Of a stretch of 64,000 nucleotides of DNA, positions 9,601-19,262 are shown piece after piece. The stretch is from Phellopilus nigrolimitatus (Eukaryota > Basidiomycota > Agaricomycetes > Hymenochaetales > Hymenochaetaceae): assembly GCA_021029095.1 (NCBI GenBank), contig JAJOHG010000015.1:496001-560000 (forward strand). Reading direction: 5' to 3'. Position numbers and translations under genes: made by a program. The first letter of the stretch is position 1; the number at the start of each line of letters is the position of its first letter. The notes below the pieces were generated by a model. The model saw only the letters and a list, made by a program, of their open reading frames with translations. It was not told where the DNA came from and made no database searches.

Positions 9601-10389
9601 CATGCCGAGACCCGCGTCGAGGTCGCCGGCGACGCTGCCCAGGCGGTCGAGACGCACCTCGAGCACGCGGCCCTGCCAACTGTACCCGTTGAACATGTCG
9701 ACCGCGCGGCCGGCGTCCTCCGCGCTCGCGAGGAGCACGGTGCCGTACCCACGCGAGCGGTTGTCCGGACTGAGCGAGACGTCGGCGCGCAGGACGGTGC
9801 CCGCGCGCCGGAAGAGGTCTTTGAGATCCTGCCATCGCACGCGATAGGGGAGCTGTAGGTGCGCGGAGAAAGGGCAGGTGAGCAAACGGAGTCTTCTTCT
9901 CAGCGATGATGAAAGTGAATTGCGAAGAAGATCCTCCGCGTTTACCTCATTGGAGGCTCCACTGTTCCCGGGACGCCGAAGATAACGCAGGGAAGGACAG
10001 AGAAAAATTTACATACGTTTCCCGCGAAGAGCTGTGTCCGTGTATCCTTCCCCGGCGGGGGTCGTCCGTCAGGCGTGGGCCGGGTCGAGGTGGCCATTTT
10101 TATGACGGCTTCGACCTCGTCATTTGTGGGTAGCAACCCCGTTGCGGACGTCGATGCTGCGGTTGACGAGGCCGCAAGGCTCGGACTCCCGAGAGACGAG
10201 GGGTGCATGGTAGGACTTGGAGCGAGCGAGGCAGGATTAGGAGACGCCGGCTGGGGACGCACGCCGAGCTCGCTCGAGCTCGAGTCCTAAAAAATACGAG
10301 CAAAAGTTTTGAGCATTGAGTTGCTGAGCGCAGGCGGCGACGAGCGCAAAGGACAGGCAGAGAGTACACACCACGCACAAAGTCGCCAT
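6675..10389 (-). CDS. Two-RRM RNA-binding protein with poly-Q tract
   Basis: Five exons on the minus strand: about 10389-10372, 10286-10017, 9852-9067, 8943-8777 and 8721-6675, about 1095 residues. RRM1 spans about residues 90-170: RNP2 LFAGN, LPYRVRWQDLKDLFRRAG, RNP1-like RSRGYGTVLLA. RRM2 spans about 352-435: SLFVGN, LPFHCQWQDLKDLF, RSRGFGTVSFA. The two RRMs are near-duplicates. Between them lies a Gly/Met-rich linker and a Gln run at about 277-302. The C-terminal 650 residues are Pro/Ser/Gly-rich and probably disordered, with PMSP/GYSPYGP repeats. The domain style resembles fungal Gbp2/Hrb1 hnRNP-type proteins in mRNA export or turnover. Introns split both RRMs at the same place after the RNP2 GN. 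The fourth intron starts with GC. The first 18-nt exon is the least certain. Confidence 0.8.
9236..9312. repeat. CAG/CAA trinucleotide tract (poly-Gln)
   Basis: About 25 nearly uninterrupted CAA/CAG codons read on the minus strand, inside the RRM gene, between the two RRMs. An interrupted Gln stretch with Glu/Arg follows. A mixed CAA/CAG tract is less prone to slippage than pure CAG but is still a likely length polymorphism. Confidence 0.9.
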
Positions 10390-10854
10390 CGTTGATTAAA
10401 ACGACGGGCGGACGTGGGTGAAAAGAGAGAAGAAATGAGGGGAGTGGCGAAGCTACGCGCCGCAGCTGAGACGACTACTAGATCGAGTATAGGCTAATGC
10501 CAGTGTCGGTGTAAGCGGTGCTATGCGACAACAGCACTTGAGAGTCGACCACAGCGTTGACGATGGCGACGACAAAGCAGCACCAGTAGCAGCAGCGACG
10601 ACGACGAGGAGGACAAGGAGCAGCCAGAGCCAAGCAGCAGACTGGAGCCAAGATGGATGTGATATGTCAAGCCGCAGAAGGACTAGCTCAAATCATCCGC
10701 TTCTACCCCGCTCCACAAACTGTCGGCTTACACCGGTGGCGCAATGACGTATATGTCAATTGTCACCCTCTTCGTGGCAACAGCGGCGGCACCGTCGTCG
10801 GGGACATCGAGCACGTCGGGCGGGGCGGCGGGGAAGGTGGCGGGGCGCATTAAA
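10390..10854. other. Intergenic, 5' region of the RRM gene
   Basis: GC-rich, low-complexity promoter/5' UTR space of the minus-strand RRM gene, with CAG/GAC-rich trinucleotide stretches at 10570-10640. No gene supported. Confidence 0.5.
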
Positions 10855-12149
10855 GGCGAAAAAGGGCGAGGAAGAGGGGAAATCACGTCTAAAAGCTTGA
10901 ATCGGATCTGCACGTCGTCACTGGCCGGGTCTGAGGTCTGGACCGTGCTGGACCGCGCTCTCTATGGTATTATCCCTGCTCTCTGCTGTACGATCCTAAG
11001 TGGCCGATCCCGGCCTCGAGTCCGACTTTTGGCTAGCTCTCTGCTTACATTATGTATTACCACAGCTTACAAGACGGCCTTGTTTCACCAACGTACGCAC
11101 ATTTGAACTCCGGTATGGCTGCTCTTAAATTATGCTGTACCTTTTCGACTTTGATGTCTTAGTCTCTTCGGTCGGTTCGTCTTTGTTTTTGATGGCACAT
11201 TGTGTGCCACCTCTATTTTAAGACTGAAGCCAACCACCTCTATCAAATCATGTTCGATGCCAACACTGTATTGGATCTCGCTCATTTGCAGGCCGCCGGA
11301 GAAGACGACGTCAACAGAGTCGCTAGCTTTGATTGCAGCTCTTTCTCTCGATTCTCTCTGACATCTGTTATACTCGGGACTATGCCTGGCGGCCGAGGCT
11401 TGTCAGCCTAGGTAATTTTGTCCGTGACGACGTTCATGTCCGTCGACTTGACCGAGTCTCCGCAAGTCAAGTAACAACCTATCTCCACATTGTACCGTCA
11501 ACGATCAGCCCACGACGTATACTGAAGTCAAGAAAAGTCTGGGATGCTACTAGTCTGAGACTTATACTCTATAAAATCCCACGCGAAGGGATCGCCGTAC
11601 ACTGTACGAGCCACTTCTACGGAGACATTGCCGGGTGTAACCTTCCGCAAATCCCATCTGGTTCCTGTCATATCGGTATTTCTATGTCTGTATGGCGTCC
11701 CCTTGCCTTTCCACATCATGCATCTGCGATTGAAGTCTGGCTTATCCGACCGCCGCCGCGTCCCAATGCCTCACATCGCGTCGTTCGAGCAATCAGAACC
11801 GGAACCTTGGAGACTGTAATATCTACTGCTGAACTTCCCGTACGTAAATCTATTTTTTCGCTGTTCTTACCAATGCTAACAAAGAAATCTACGAAAGAGG
11901 TGACTTGTCTCAATTGTTTGATTCTCTTTTCTAAACCTCCAAAACGCAAGAAACAAAATATAACTATAAGACCTTCAAGCGTCCAGACCCTCCGCGCCTC
12001 GAGCCTCGCTGGCAGTATAGGCCATACGAAATGGAACCGGCAGGAAGGAGACGTGTGTGCACCGTTGTTATGGATCTCGCGATCATAAAAGGTACCAGAT
12101 GTTCCAGGAATAGGTACAGTTCGCACGTGACGGTCCTACGTCTCCGCTG

Positions 12150-12157
12150 TATAAAAA
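12150..12157 (+). promoter_or_regulatory. TATA box of Egh16-like gene 1
   Basis: TATAAAAA, 189 nt before the ATG at 12339. The flank (CACGTGACGGTC before it) is conserved in the second duplicated unit at 15408, including a CACGTGA E-box-like element, which supports function. Confidence 0.6.
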
Positions 12158-12338
12158 CACACAGGACTCCTCGTGTTTTCCCTAGGATCTGGATCCCTTC
12201 GTTCTTTTTCAAAACAGCCTACTTTCCGTTCCATTTTTCTTCGGGTCTTCCCCCTTCAAGCACATTCGAGGCCGGTCCCTCGCTCGTTCCTCCAATACCT
12301 ACCCATCTCACCCAGTCGTCGCACTCCGCCCTTTTATA

Positions 12339-13405
12339 ATGTTCGCCAAGTCCCTCCCGTCCCTTTCCCTCCTCGCGCTCGCGCTCTCGCTGCCGTACCA
12401 CGCGCTTGGGCACGCGATCGTCTCGCCCGCGCTCGGCATCACGGGCGCGCCCGTGAAGGCGGACGCGACCAAGCCCTCGAGCGCCGCGCCGTGCGGCGCC
12501 GGCGTCAACGTCGCGAGCGCCCTCGCCAGCTCGACCCCCGTGCAGGCGACCGCGAACGCGTTCGCCGTCACCGTAAACAGCTTCGACACGTCAGCAGCTC
12601 CCTCCCTTCCCTCTCCGGCTTTTTATTCCCACTAACGAACGTTAAAATTACGCGTACAGCGGCAAGGACGGCTCGACGGAGATCACGTCCTCCTCGGTCG
12701 ACCCGTCGGGCACCGGCGCGTCGTTCACGGGCGGCTCCGCGACGATCACGACGAACGGCGTCGCCGCGCCCGCGACGACGGGCGCCGCGCAGATCGCGGC
12801 GACGCTGCCCGCGGGCACGGCGTGCACGGGCGGCAGCGACGGCGCGAGCTGCCTCGTGGCCTTCACGACCGCGGGCGGCTTCGGGAACTGCGTGCTCGTC
12901 TCGCAGGGCGCTGCCGCCGGCGCCGCTGGCGCCGCGGCCGGCGGTGCTGCTGCAGCCAACTCGACGACTGGCGCTGCGGCTGGTGGTGCTGCAGCCAACT
13001 CGACGACTGGCGCCGCGGCCGGCGGCGCTGCTGCGAACTCGGCGACGGGTGCCGCAGCCGGTGCTGCCGCCGGGGCAGCGGCCGGGAGCAAAGCCGCCAC
13101 AGGTGCGGTAGCCGCTAACAACGATGCCGTCGTCGCAAACAACGCCAAAGCCGCCAAAGGAGCCAAGGGCAAAGCCGCCAAGGGAAAAGCCGCCAAGGGA
13201 GCGAAGGGGAAAGCCGCCAAGGGGGCCAAAGCCAAAGCAGCCGTACGTTCTCGTGCACAACGTTCTCTGAAAATAACGGCCACTTATGGTGTTTTTTCTT
13301 TCTTTTTTTCTTACGTAGGGAGCCCGTCTTGCGCGCTCGCTCAAGATGCGCGCGGAGCTCGGCGAGGCCCTCGAGAAGAAGCGCTCGTGGGTCTGGGCTG
13401 CGTGA
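12339..13405 (+). CDS. Egh16/gas1-like secreted protein, copy 1
   Basis: Three exons (12339-12589, 12660-13242, 13319-13405) join to 306 residues. A signal peptide (residues 1-26, ending ALGHA) is followed by an Egh16-like (DUF3129) domain: ITGAPVKAD, PCGAGVNV, GKDGSTEITS, SFTGGSATIT, ending in CTGGSDGASCLVAF and GGFGNCVLVSQ. The family is known from fungal appressorium and surface-expressed proteins (Egh16H, MAS/GAS) and is extracellular; biochemical activity is unsettled. After the domain comes an Ala/Gly/Asn/Thr-rich linker with repeated ANSTTGAAAGG units. Then comes a histone-H1-like KAAKGAKGKAAKG tail and a last exon ending EKKRSWVWAA. It is longer than copy 2 because the linker repeats have expanded. 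Exon 1 length and intron phases are identical to copy 2. Confidence 0.8.
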
Positions 13406-15407
13406 GCGTGCGTGTGATCTGCCGAGGGAGCCGGTGCTTGCGCCCTTTTCTTAGTGGTAGTTTTTGTTTTTGTCCGGATTGATGGTTTGCTGTACAGTTT
13501 TTCGCCTGGGATTGGGTATTTTATTAATGTGTAGGCTGTTGTATGTTTTTTTGCTTGTCTTGCTTGTTCGCGGAGGAATAAACGTTAAGAGCGAAAAAGT
13601 GCGGTAAAGAGGTCAAGTCACATCTAGAAGCTTGAATTAGATCTGCAACTGCCCTGTCAATTTCTCTTCTGCTGCTTGCCGTATCGTAACCGAAGTGGCT
13701 TCGATTTGTTTTAGCTGATTTATATATGTTGCTTCAGCTTACAACGCGAGATGTCGACGTCTCACAGGTCTTGGTGATACACGCGGCAGGAGATGCATAT
13801 TATTGTCATTAAATTCCGGTGTGGCTGCTCTTAAAGTGTACCTTTTCGATTTTGAAGTCCTGATTTCTCCAAAAGGTCTCCGGTGCATCTTTTTCGATTG
13901 CAGATTGTGTGCGGCCACACTGCATTTTCATTTAGCTCATTTGCAAGCCTCCGGAGAAGAAGATGTGAACAAAGCGCCGACTTTGATCACAGCCTCTTCG
14001 CTTTGGCATCTGTTCCGTCTTGATGCATCTCTTTGATACCCATCTTGTGTGGCTCAGTCGTCCGTATGCTCTGTCGACGCGGAGAAAACGTCTATCCACT
14101 GTATTCCTAAAGGCTTTCGCAAGATCTGTGTTTGAGTGCGGTTATACTTCCTCAGAATATCTTGCGAGCTCGTAGTACAAGACGGAAGTAGCCATATCGT
14201 GCTTTCTCGTATGTAGCCTGTTAGCCAGTCGCCGTGAAGTAGACGTGGAAATTAGAGTCTATTTTCTACCTTTACTCTATGGAGGCCGCCGGATTCGTAC
14301 TGGCAATTGATCCTGAAGACCATTCTCTAGTATTAGACTTGCTCATGGGGGATGATCATCAATTATATCCACAAAACAACGTCCGCAGTTAAATGAATCT
14401 ATTTGCATGAATTGACAACAGGTATTTCTGTCGTAACCACATGTAATCTTGTTATACTGCATCTGGTAAGTTACATACCTTTCCCGCTGAGCCTTGGATT
14501 TATCCTTGGTTCTACCCCGTATTATGAGTTATGTTTCCGCAGGCGATAGGATTGGGCAACTCTGCATATGTAAGCCCTTACGTATTCGGACACCCTTAGC
14601 GAACGCGGGAAAATCCGCTCGCGTAGACCATCGCGACCGAGGCTTTTCAATTTACATAGGCCATTTTGCGCACAACGACGTCCACGTCCGTCGACTCGGC
14701 CGAAACTCAGCAAATGAAACAAGAGCCTACGACATTGTCATCGCATGATAGATGCTGAAATCAAGCATGCTCGAAAATACTTTGGGATGCTAGTCTGAGG
14801 CTTACATTCTGGCGAATCCCACGCGAAGGGATCTCCGTACACTGTACAGGCCGCGTCTGCGGAGATATTGCATTGCTGGCCGGGGGTAACTCTTCAGCAA
14901 ATCCCATCTTGTTCCTGTCATTCCGACATTGGACGGCGTTGCCTTACCTCCGCATCACTCATCCGCGATTGGCTAGCTGTCTCATCTGACCGTTGTCTCA
15001 CTAGAAAGCCTCCAATCGCGTTGTCCGAACAATCAACACCGGGTTCGTGGAGACCGCAATAGTAGCTGAACTTCTTGTGCATAAGCTCCTTTTGGGCCGC
15101 TCCTACCACTGCTAACAGAAGGTCATTGATATTTGATAGAGAAGGTGGCTTTCCTCAAAAAGTTCAGACTTTTTCCAAGTCCTAAAACAAAACAAAAAAC
15201 AAAGCACGATTGTACTTTCAGGCACGCAGAAGTTCCTTGGCTCGATCCTCGCTGGCAGTAATGTACGAAATGTACGAAATGGGTCCGGCGGAAAGGAGAC
15301 GTGTGTGCACCGTTGCCATGGACCTCGCGATCATAAAATTTACCAGACGTTCCGGACTCCAGAAATGGGTACTGCCAATGGCTCACGTGATGATCATACA
15401 TTCGCCG

Positions 15408-15415
15408 TATAAAAG
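15408..15415 (+). promoter_or_regulatory. TATA box of Egh16-like gene 2
   Basis: TATAAAAG, 218 nt before the ATG at 15626, preceded by GCTCACGTGATGATC. It corresponds in position to the TATA box of copy 1. Confidence 0.6.
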
Positions 15416-15625
15416 CAGGACAAAAAGCTCATCTTTTTCCCTAGGATCTGGATCCCCCTTTTTTTTTTCCAAAGCAACCCGCCTCCCGTTTTCTTTCCCC
15501 TTCCTTCAAGCACACTTGAGGCCGGTCCCTCCTTCGATCGTCTTCTAAACTTCTGCAACTTCGTCCTCGCTCGTTCCTCCAATATCTATTCGTTTAGCCC
15601 AGCTTCTGCACTTCAAATTTGAGTC

Positions 15626-16493
15626 ATGTTCGCCAAGTATCTCTCGTCCCTTTCTCTGCTTGCGCTTGCGCTCTCGCTGCCGTACCAGGCGCTCGGCCAC
15701 GCGATCATCACGCCCGCGCTCGGCGTCTCGGGCACACCCGCACGGTCGGACGTGACCAAGCCCTCGAGTGCCTCGCCGTGCGGCAGTGGCGTCAACGTCG
15801 CGAGCGCCCTCGCAGGCTCAACCGCCGTGCAGGCGACCGCGAATGCGTTTGCCGTCACCGTGACCAACTTCAACGGGTCAGCAGGCCTTTACACTTCCTC
15901 TTCGGCTTTTTATTAATCAATTCTATACCCCTGGGATCACAATTCTCGTATAGCGGCAAGGACGGCTCGACGGAGATCACATCGTCTTCTGTCGACCCAT
16001 CGGGCACCGGTGCCTCGTTTACGGGGGGGTCCGCGACGATCACGAAGAACGGCGTCGCCGCGCCCGCTACTACAGGCTCCGTCCAGGTCGCAGCCACGCT
16101 GCCCTCCGGCACGACATGCACGGGCGGCAACGACGGCGCGAGCTGCCTCGTGAGCTTCACGACCGCGGGCGGCTTCGGGAACTGCGTCCTTGTCTCGCAG
16201 GGGGGCGCTGCGGCAGGTGGCGCGTCTGCAGCTGCTGGCGCTGCGGCCGCGAACGGAACCACCACAGACGCCGCCGCCGCCACCGCCGCTGCCAAGAAAC
16301 AGAAGAACAAGGGCAAAGGAACCAAGGCTGCTAAGGGGGCTGCTGTATGTTATCATTTACAAAGGTTTCTCTAGAATAACGCTTGCTAATGAGTTTCTTT
16401 GCTTAGGGTGCCCGTCTTGCACGTTCGCTCAAGATCCGTGCGGAGCTCGGCGAGGCCTTCGAGAAGAAACGCTCGTGGGTCTGGGCTGCGTGA
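15626..16493 (+). CDS. Egh16/gas1-like secreted protein, copy 2
   Basis: Three exons (15626-15876, 15954-16344, 16407-16493), 242 residues. Signal peptide at residues 1-26 (LSLPYQALGHA). The Egh16-like domain has PCGSGVNVASALAG, the GKDGSTEITSSSVDP block, CTGGNDGASCLVSF and FGNCVLVSQ; the two paired cysteines near the end are kept as in copy 1. The linker is shorter (Ala/Gly/Thr) and the basic tail reads KKQKNKGKGTKAAKG, then a last exon of the same length as copy 1 with GARLARSLKIRAELGE and the WVWAA end. It is the product of the tandem duplication and probably secreted. Its basic tail more closely resembles the relic at 2994-3360 than copy 1 does. Confidence 0.8.
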
Positions 16494-16822
16494 GCGTTTT
16501 CTCCGCAGAGATTGGGTCGATGCCTGTTTCTTTCTCTTTGTGATCGCTATTTTCATCCGGGTTGATGATTTGCTGTACAGTTTTATCTGGGCTCGAGTAT
16601 TTATTCTTGCGTAGGTTGTTGTACTTTTTTGTTTGCTTGTTCGCGGAGGAATGAAAACCCCGGGAGCGCGGTCGGTATTTGCTTTGACTTAAGTTTCCAT
16701 TGCACGATGAACATTGAAAATGCCGCGGTGTTGCAAGTCAAGTGCAAAAAAGGAATGATATTCAGATGATCGTCATACGATCTTTACTTGTAGCTGAAAC
16801 AACGAATACGAACTACGTACAC

Positions 16823-18220
16823 TTACACTTCGCGTTCCGACAAGAACGCCTTTAGGATATTGAACACATCACCAGTTGCCTCCTGCTGTACCCAGTGACC
16901 AGCGTTCTTGACGAAGACAATGCCATCGTCCCCGGGCTTCATCAACGGGCACACCTCGCGCATCTTCGCCAGTGCGCCCGGGCCCTGACACGGACCCCAG
17001 TCCTTCTCTCCTGCAACGAACAGTGCAGGCACCTCCACCTTCTTCCGCGCGAAGAGCGCAAGGTCCGCCATGTGGTTAACTTCAGCACTGGAGATCGATT
17101 CGAGCGTATCGCCCGCGCGCCCGAGCCCCGTGATGCAGCGGTACCGATTCAGGCCGCCCTGGAACCCCGTGCGCCCGTACTCGCGCGCGTATACCGCCAG
17201 GTCCTCTTCGCTAAGCCACGCCTGGCTGCACGCGAGGTCTGCGCCTTGCGGATGATGGACGCGAACAACTTCTGGCATGCTCTGGCCGCGCGGCATAAGG
17301 TAGTAAGGCGGCAGGAGGGCAGCCTCCTCTTTCGTCCAGGCTTTCAGCGGGCGGGGCTTAAGCGGTGATGAAAGACCATCGTCGTGCGAGGCCGACCAGC
17401 ACGCGGACTTGATGTGGAAGTATGCGCGGAAAAATGCGTGCAGCTCAGCGGGCGTGAGGCGGGCGTGCATCTGCTCATTCGCCTGGGGAAGCGAGTAGTA
17501 GTGCTGGTAGTGCATACGCGGAGGATCCATACTCGCGAACAGTGCGTCTAGAGCAAGATTTGGGCTCTGTGCGACTCCTCTCTCGCTGATTCCTGATGCT
17601 GCGAGTGCTTCTGCAGCAGACAGGAACGTCTGGTTTGGAGCCCCAAACGACGTGTTACTTGTAGCTGGAGCGCCAGAGAAAGGAGAGCTCATCATCACAA
17701 CACGGCGGAACACGTCCGGCCGCGTAAGCGCACACAGTCCTGCAACGACCGATCCGAAATCGTGCCCCACGACGCATGCCGCGCGTTCGTATCCAAGGGC
17801 AAGGACAAGCTTAAGTACGTCTTGCGCAAGGTTTACCGGGCGGAAAGGAGCAAGGGGCGTCGCAGCGTACGTATACGGGTAAGGATCCGATTCCGAGTCG
17901 ACATTGAGAGAGACTGGAATGGTTCGTCCGAATCCACGTTGGTCTGCTGCGACGACGCGGAAGCCTAGGTCAGCGAGTGGACGCAAAAGGTTTCGCCACG
18001 AGTACGCAAGCTCAGGAAAGCCGTGAAGGAGCAAGAGCAAGGGCGGCTCCACACGATTCCCGTTCTGATCAATGTGCTCCCTGACCGGAAAAGCGTCAAG
18101 AAAGTGGACAACGAGGTCGTCCACTAAGATGTATTTGGAGGATACCCCCTCGGGAAGTGGAAGCGGTATGAGATCCCTATCAAGTCGTGCAACTCCTTCG
18201 TTTGGAGATCCGCCTGACAT
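16823..18220 (-). CDS. Epoxide hydrolase-type alpha/beta hydrolase
   Basis: Single exon, 465 residues, without signal peptide, so probably cytosolic. All epoxide-hydrolase landmarks are present. HGFPE (66-70) is the HGxP oxyanion loop. GHDFGS places the nucleophilic Asp at 154. Lid tyrosines lie in HYYSLP (about 241) and EYGRTGFQGGLNRYR (Y348). The acid Asp is at 407 in GEKDWG and His 442 in NAGHWVQQE. Such enzymes open epoxides with water through an ester intermediate, in lipid or xenobiotic metabolism. An insert of about 20 residues (about 105-125) precedes the nucleophile elbow. Asp instead of Ser in the nucleophile position separates it from esterases. A haloalkane dehalogenase is less likely because of the lid Tyr pair. 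Confidence 0.88.
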   Translation of the reverse strand: MSGGSPNEGVARLDRDLIPLPLPEGVSSKYILVDDLVVHFLDAFPVREHIDQNGNRVEPPLLLLLHGFPELAYSWRNLLRPLADLGFRVVAADQRGFGRTIPVSLNVDSESDPYPYTYAATPLAPFRPVNLAQDVLKLVLALGYERAACVVGHDFGSVVAGLCALTRPDVFRRVVMMSSPFSGAPATSNTSFGAPNQTFLSAAEALAASGISERGVAQSPNLALDALFASMDPPRMHYQHYYSLPQANEQMHARLTPAELHAFFRAYFHIKSACWSASHDDGLSSPLKPRPLKAWTKEEAALLPPYYLMPRGQSMPEVVRVHHPQGADLACSQAWLSEEDLAVYAREYGRTGFQGGLNRYRCITGLGRAGDTLESISSAEVNHMADLALFARKKVEVPALFVAGEKDWGPCQGPGALAKMREVCPLMKPGDDGIVFVKNAGHWVQQEATGDVFNILKAFLSEREV

Positions 18221-18448
18221 CGTCTTATTAATGGATTAGTGGGATGTCTTTCTTCAATTTCAGTTGGGAAACGCTCTGAAGTCCGAGCAACGGTATGAAG
18301 AGATTCAGACTTACCGTAAGCTGCCAGTCTGTGTGATTGTAATCAGTAGAAATCAGTAGTGAGGCCTGCTAAAAGAGTGTGCATTTGTAGATGTTTACAT
18401 ATCTATCAAAAACGGAATTTTTGCGGCTCATGGGTGAAAGAAGAGTTA
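18221..18448. other. Upstream region of the hydrolase gene
   Basis: Promoter and 5' UTR space of the minus-strand hydrolase. No coding segment or clear TATA box is seen. Confidence 0.4.
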
Positions 18449-18681
18449 CAGAATGGGTTTTTGAGCTCAATTCTCATTCGTTTTGTGTAATTTAAGCTGG
18501 AATGTGCTCGGGTGATAGATTTTTTAATTTTTCCAGAACAGCCATGTAAGACCCCTGTTTTGGCATTTTTAGGCAAAATTAAAAAATCGACAACAAAGAC
18601 CTCCCAGTCCCATATCATCTGAGCACATTCCAGCTTAAATTATGCAAAACGGAGAATAATTGAGCTCAAGAACTCGATCTG
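18449..18681. repeat. Foldback (MITE-like) inverted-repeat element
   Basis: Two arms of about 70 nt (18449-18518 and 18612-18681) are inverted copies: both read CAGA, then GAGCTCAATT, CGTTTTG, TAATTTAAGCTGGAATGTGCTC and GATA. An inner pair (GATTTTTTAATTTTT and AAAATTAAAAAATC) extends the stem. The loop of about 40 nt includes CATGTAAGACCCCTG. There is no coding capacity, and the sequence is AT-rich unlike the flanking genes. No convincing target-site duplication beyond the palindromic TTGAGCTCAA at each arm. A non-autonomous transposon relic is the simplest reading. Confidence 0.7.
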
Positions 18682-19262
18682 CGCGTTTGCATGTATGCGC
18701 GTGCGCTGAGGTCACGTGATAGCCGAAAATGTGTTCACATACCAAGTGCTTATTGTATGTATAGCCTTATATAAAATAAAGTTTTATGGCTTTTTTAAAA
18801 TAAAAGTCAGCAAGGAGTGGCTAGAATGTGGCCATCTGTAGGCCTTCGCCACCGAAATTTCTTAAATTGGTAAGTGCTGATCATTTATCAGATTACAAAG
18901 CGTGCACAATTGCCTCCAGGCCAAGTTTGATTCCGCGTGCTACGGGATAATTTAGGGCCGGTCGCCAGGCGTCGCCATTCGTCAGCGTGTGACTCTGAGC
19001 CGGCGCGTGTAATTCGGCGCGCCCGGTATCCTGCTCCATCCGTCCTCTTGTACACTACCTAGATCTGTTCTCTTGACTAGACTGGACAATCTGCCTCAGC
19101 TTATTACCCCGCTTATAGAAAATAGCTCTTGTCTTTATTCTCACGGCAATAATATCGTAATCGGCTTCGACGTCTCAGCAGCTCCAAGCCCTCAGGAGGT
19201 TTCGGAACTTTCTAATACGTTCAACCTTCCTACCAGGACAGCACGACAGCGCGTCGTCCTAT
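18682..19262. other. Intergenic, 5' region of the sphingomyelinase gene
   Basis: An AT-rich stretch with TATATAAAATAAAG near 18770, then GC-richer sequence near 18950-19060. Promoter space of the 19263 gene; no gene seen. Confidence 0.4.

Larger units (their letters stand above)
10855..13590 (+). repeat. Tandem duplication unit 1 (promoter plus Egh16-like gene)
   Basis: The unit starts near 10855 with GAAAAAGGGCGAGG, continues to AAAAGCTTGAATCGGATCTGCA, and recurs at about 13590. Matching blocks occur in the same order in both units: GGCTGCTCTTAAA, CATTTGCAGGCC.CCGGAGAAGA, CGTCCGTCGACT, GGGATGCTA...CTGAG, CCCACGCGAAGGGATC, GTACACTGTAC, then the TATA box and the gene. The 5' half is more diverged than the coding part. 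Confidence 0.8.
13591..16675 (+). repeat. Tandem duplication unit 2 (promoter plus Egh16-like gene)
   Basis: Second unit of the head-to-tail duplication. It begins with GCGAAAAAGTGCGG and ends after the copy-2 3' UTR, where the shared TTCGCGGAGGAAT motif recurs. Compared with unit 1 it has extra sequence of several hundred bp at 14040-14480, inside the distal promoter. Confidence 0.8.

Noticed and set aside
11333..12088. 251-codon plus-strand open frame in the Egh16 promoter region
   Set aside because: The frame is not kept in the duplicated unit 2, composition is non-protein-like, and it overlaps the conserved promoter blocks.
12568..13344. Long minus-strand open frames opposite Egh16 copy 1 (also opposite copy 2, 15870-16356)
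   Set aside because: Antisense shadows of GC-rich repetitive coding sequence. No splice logic or motif, and the plus-strand gene is well supported.
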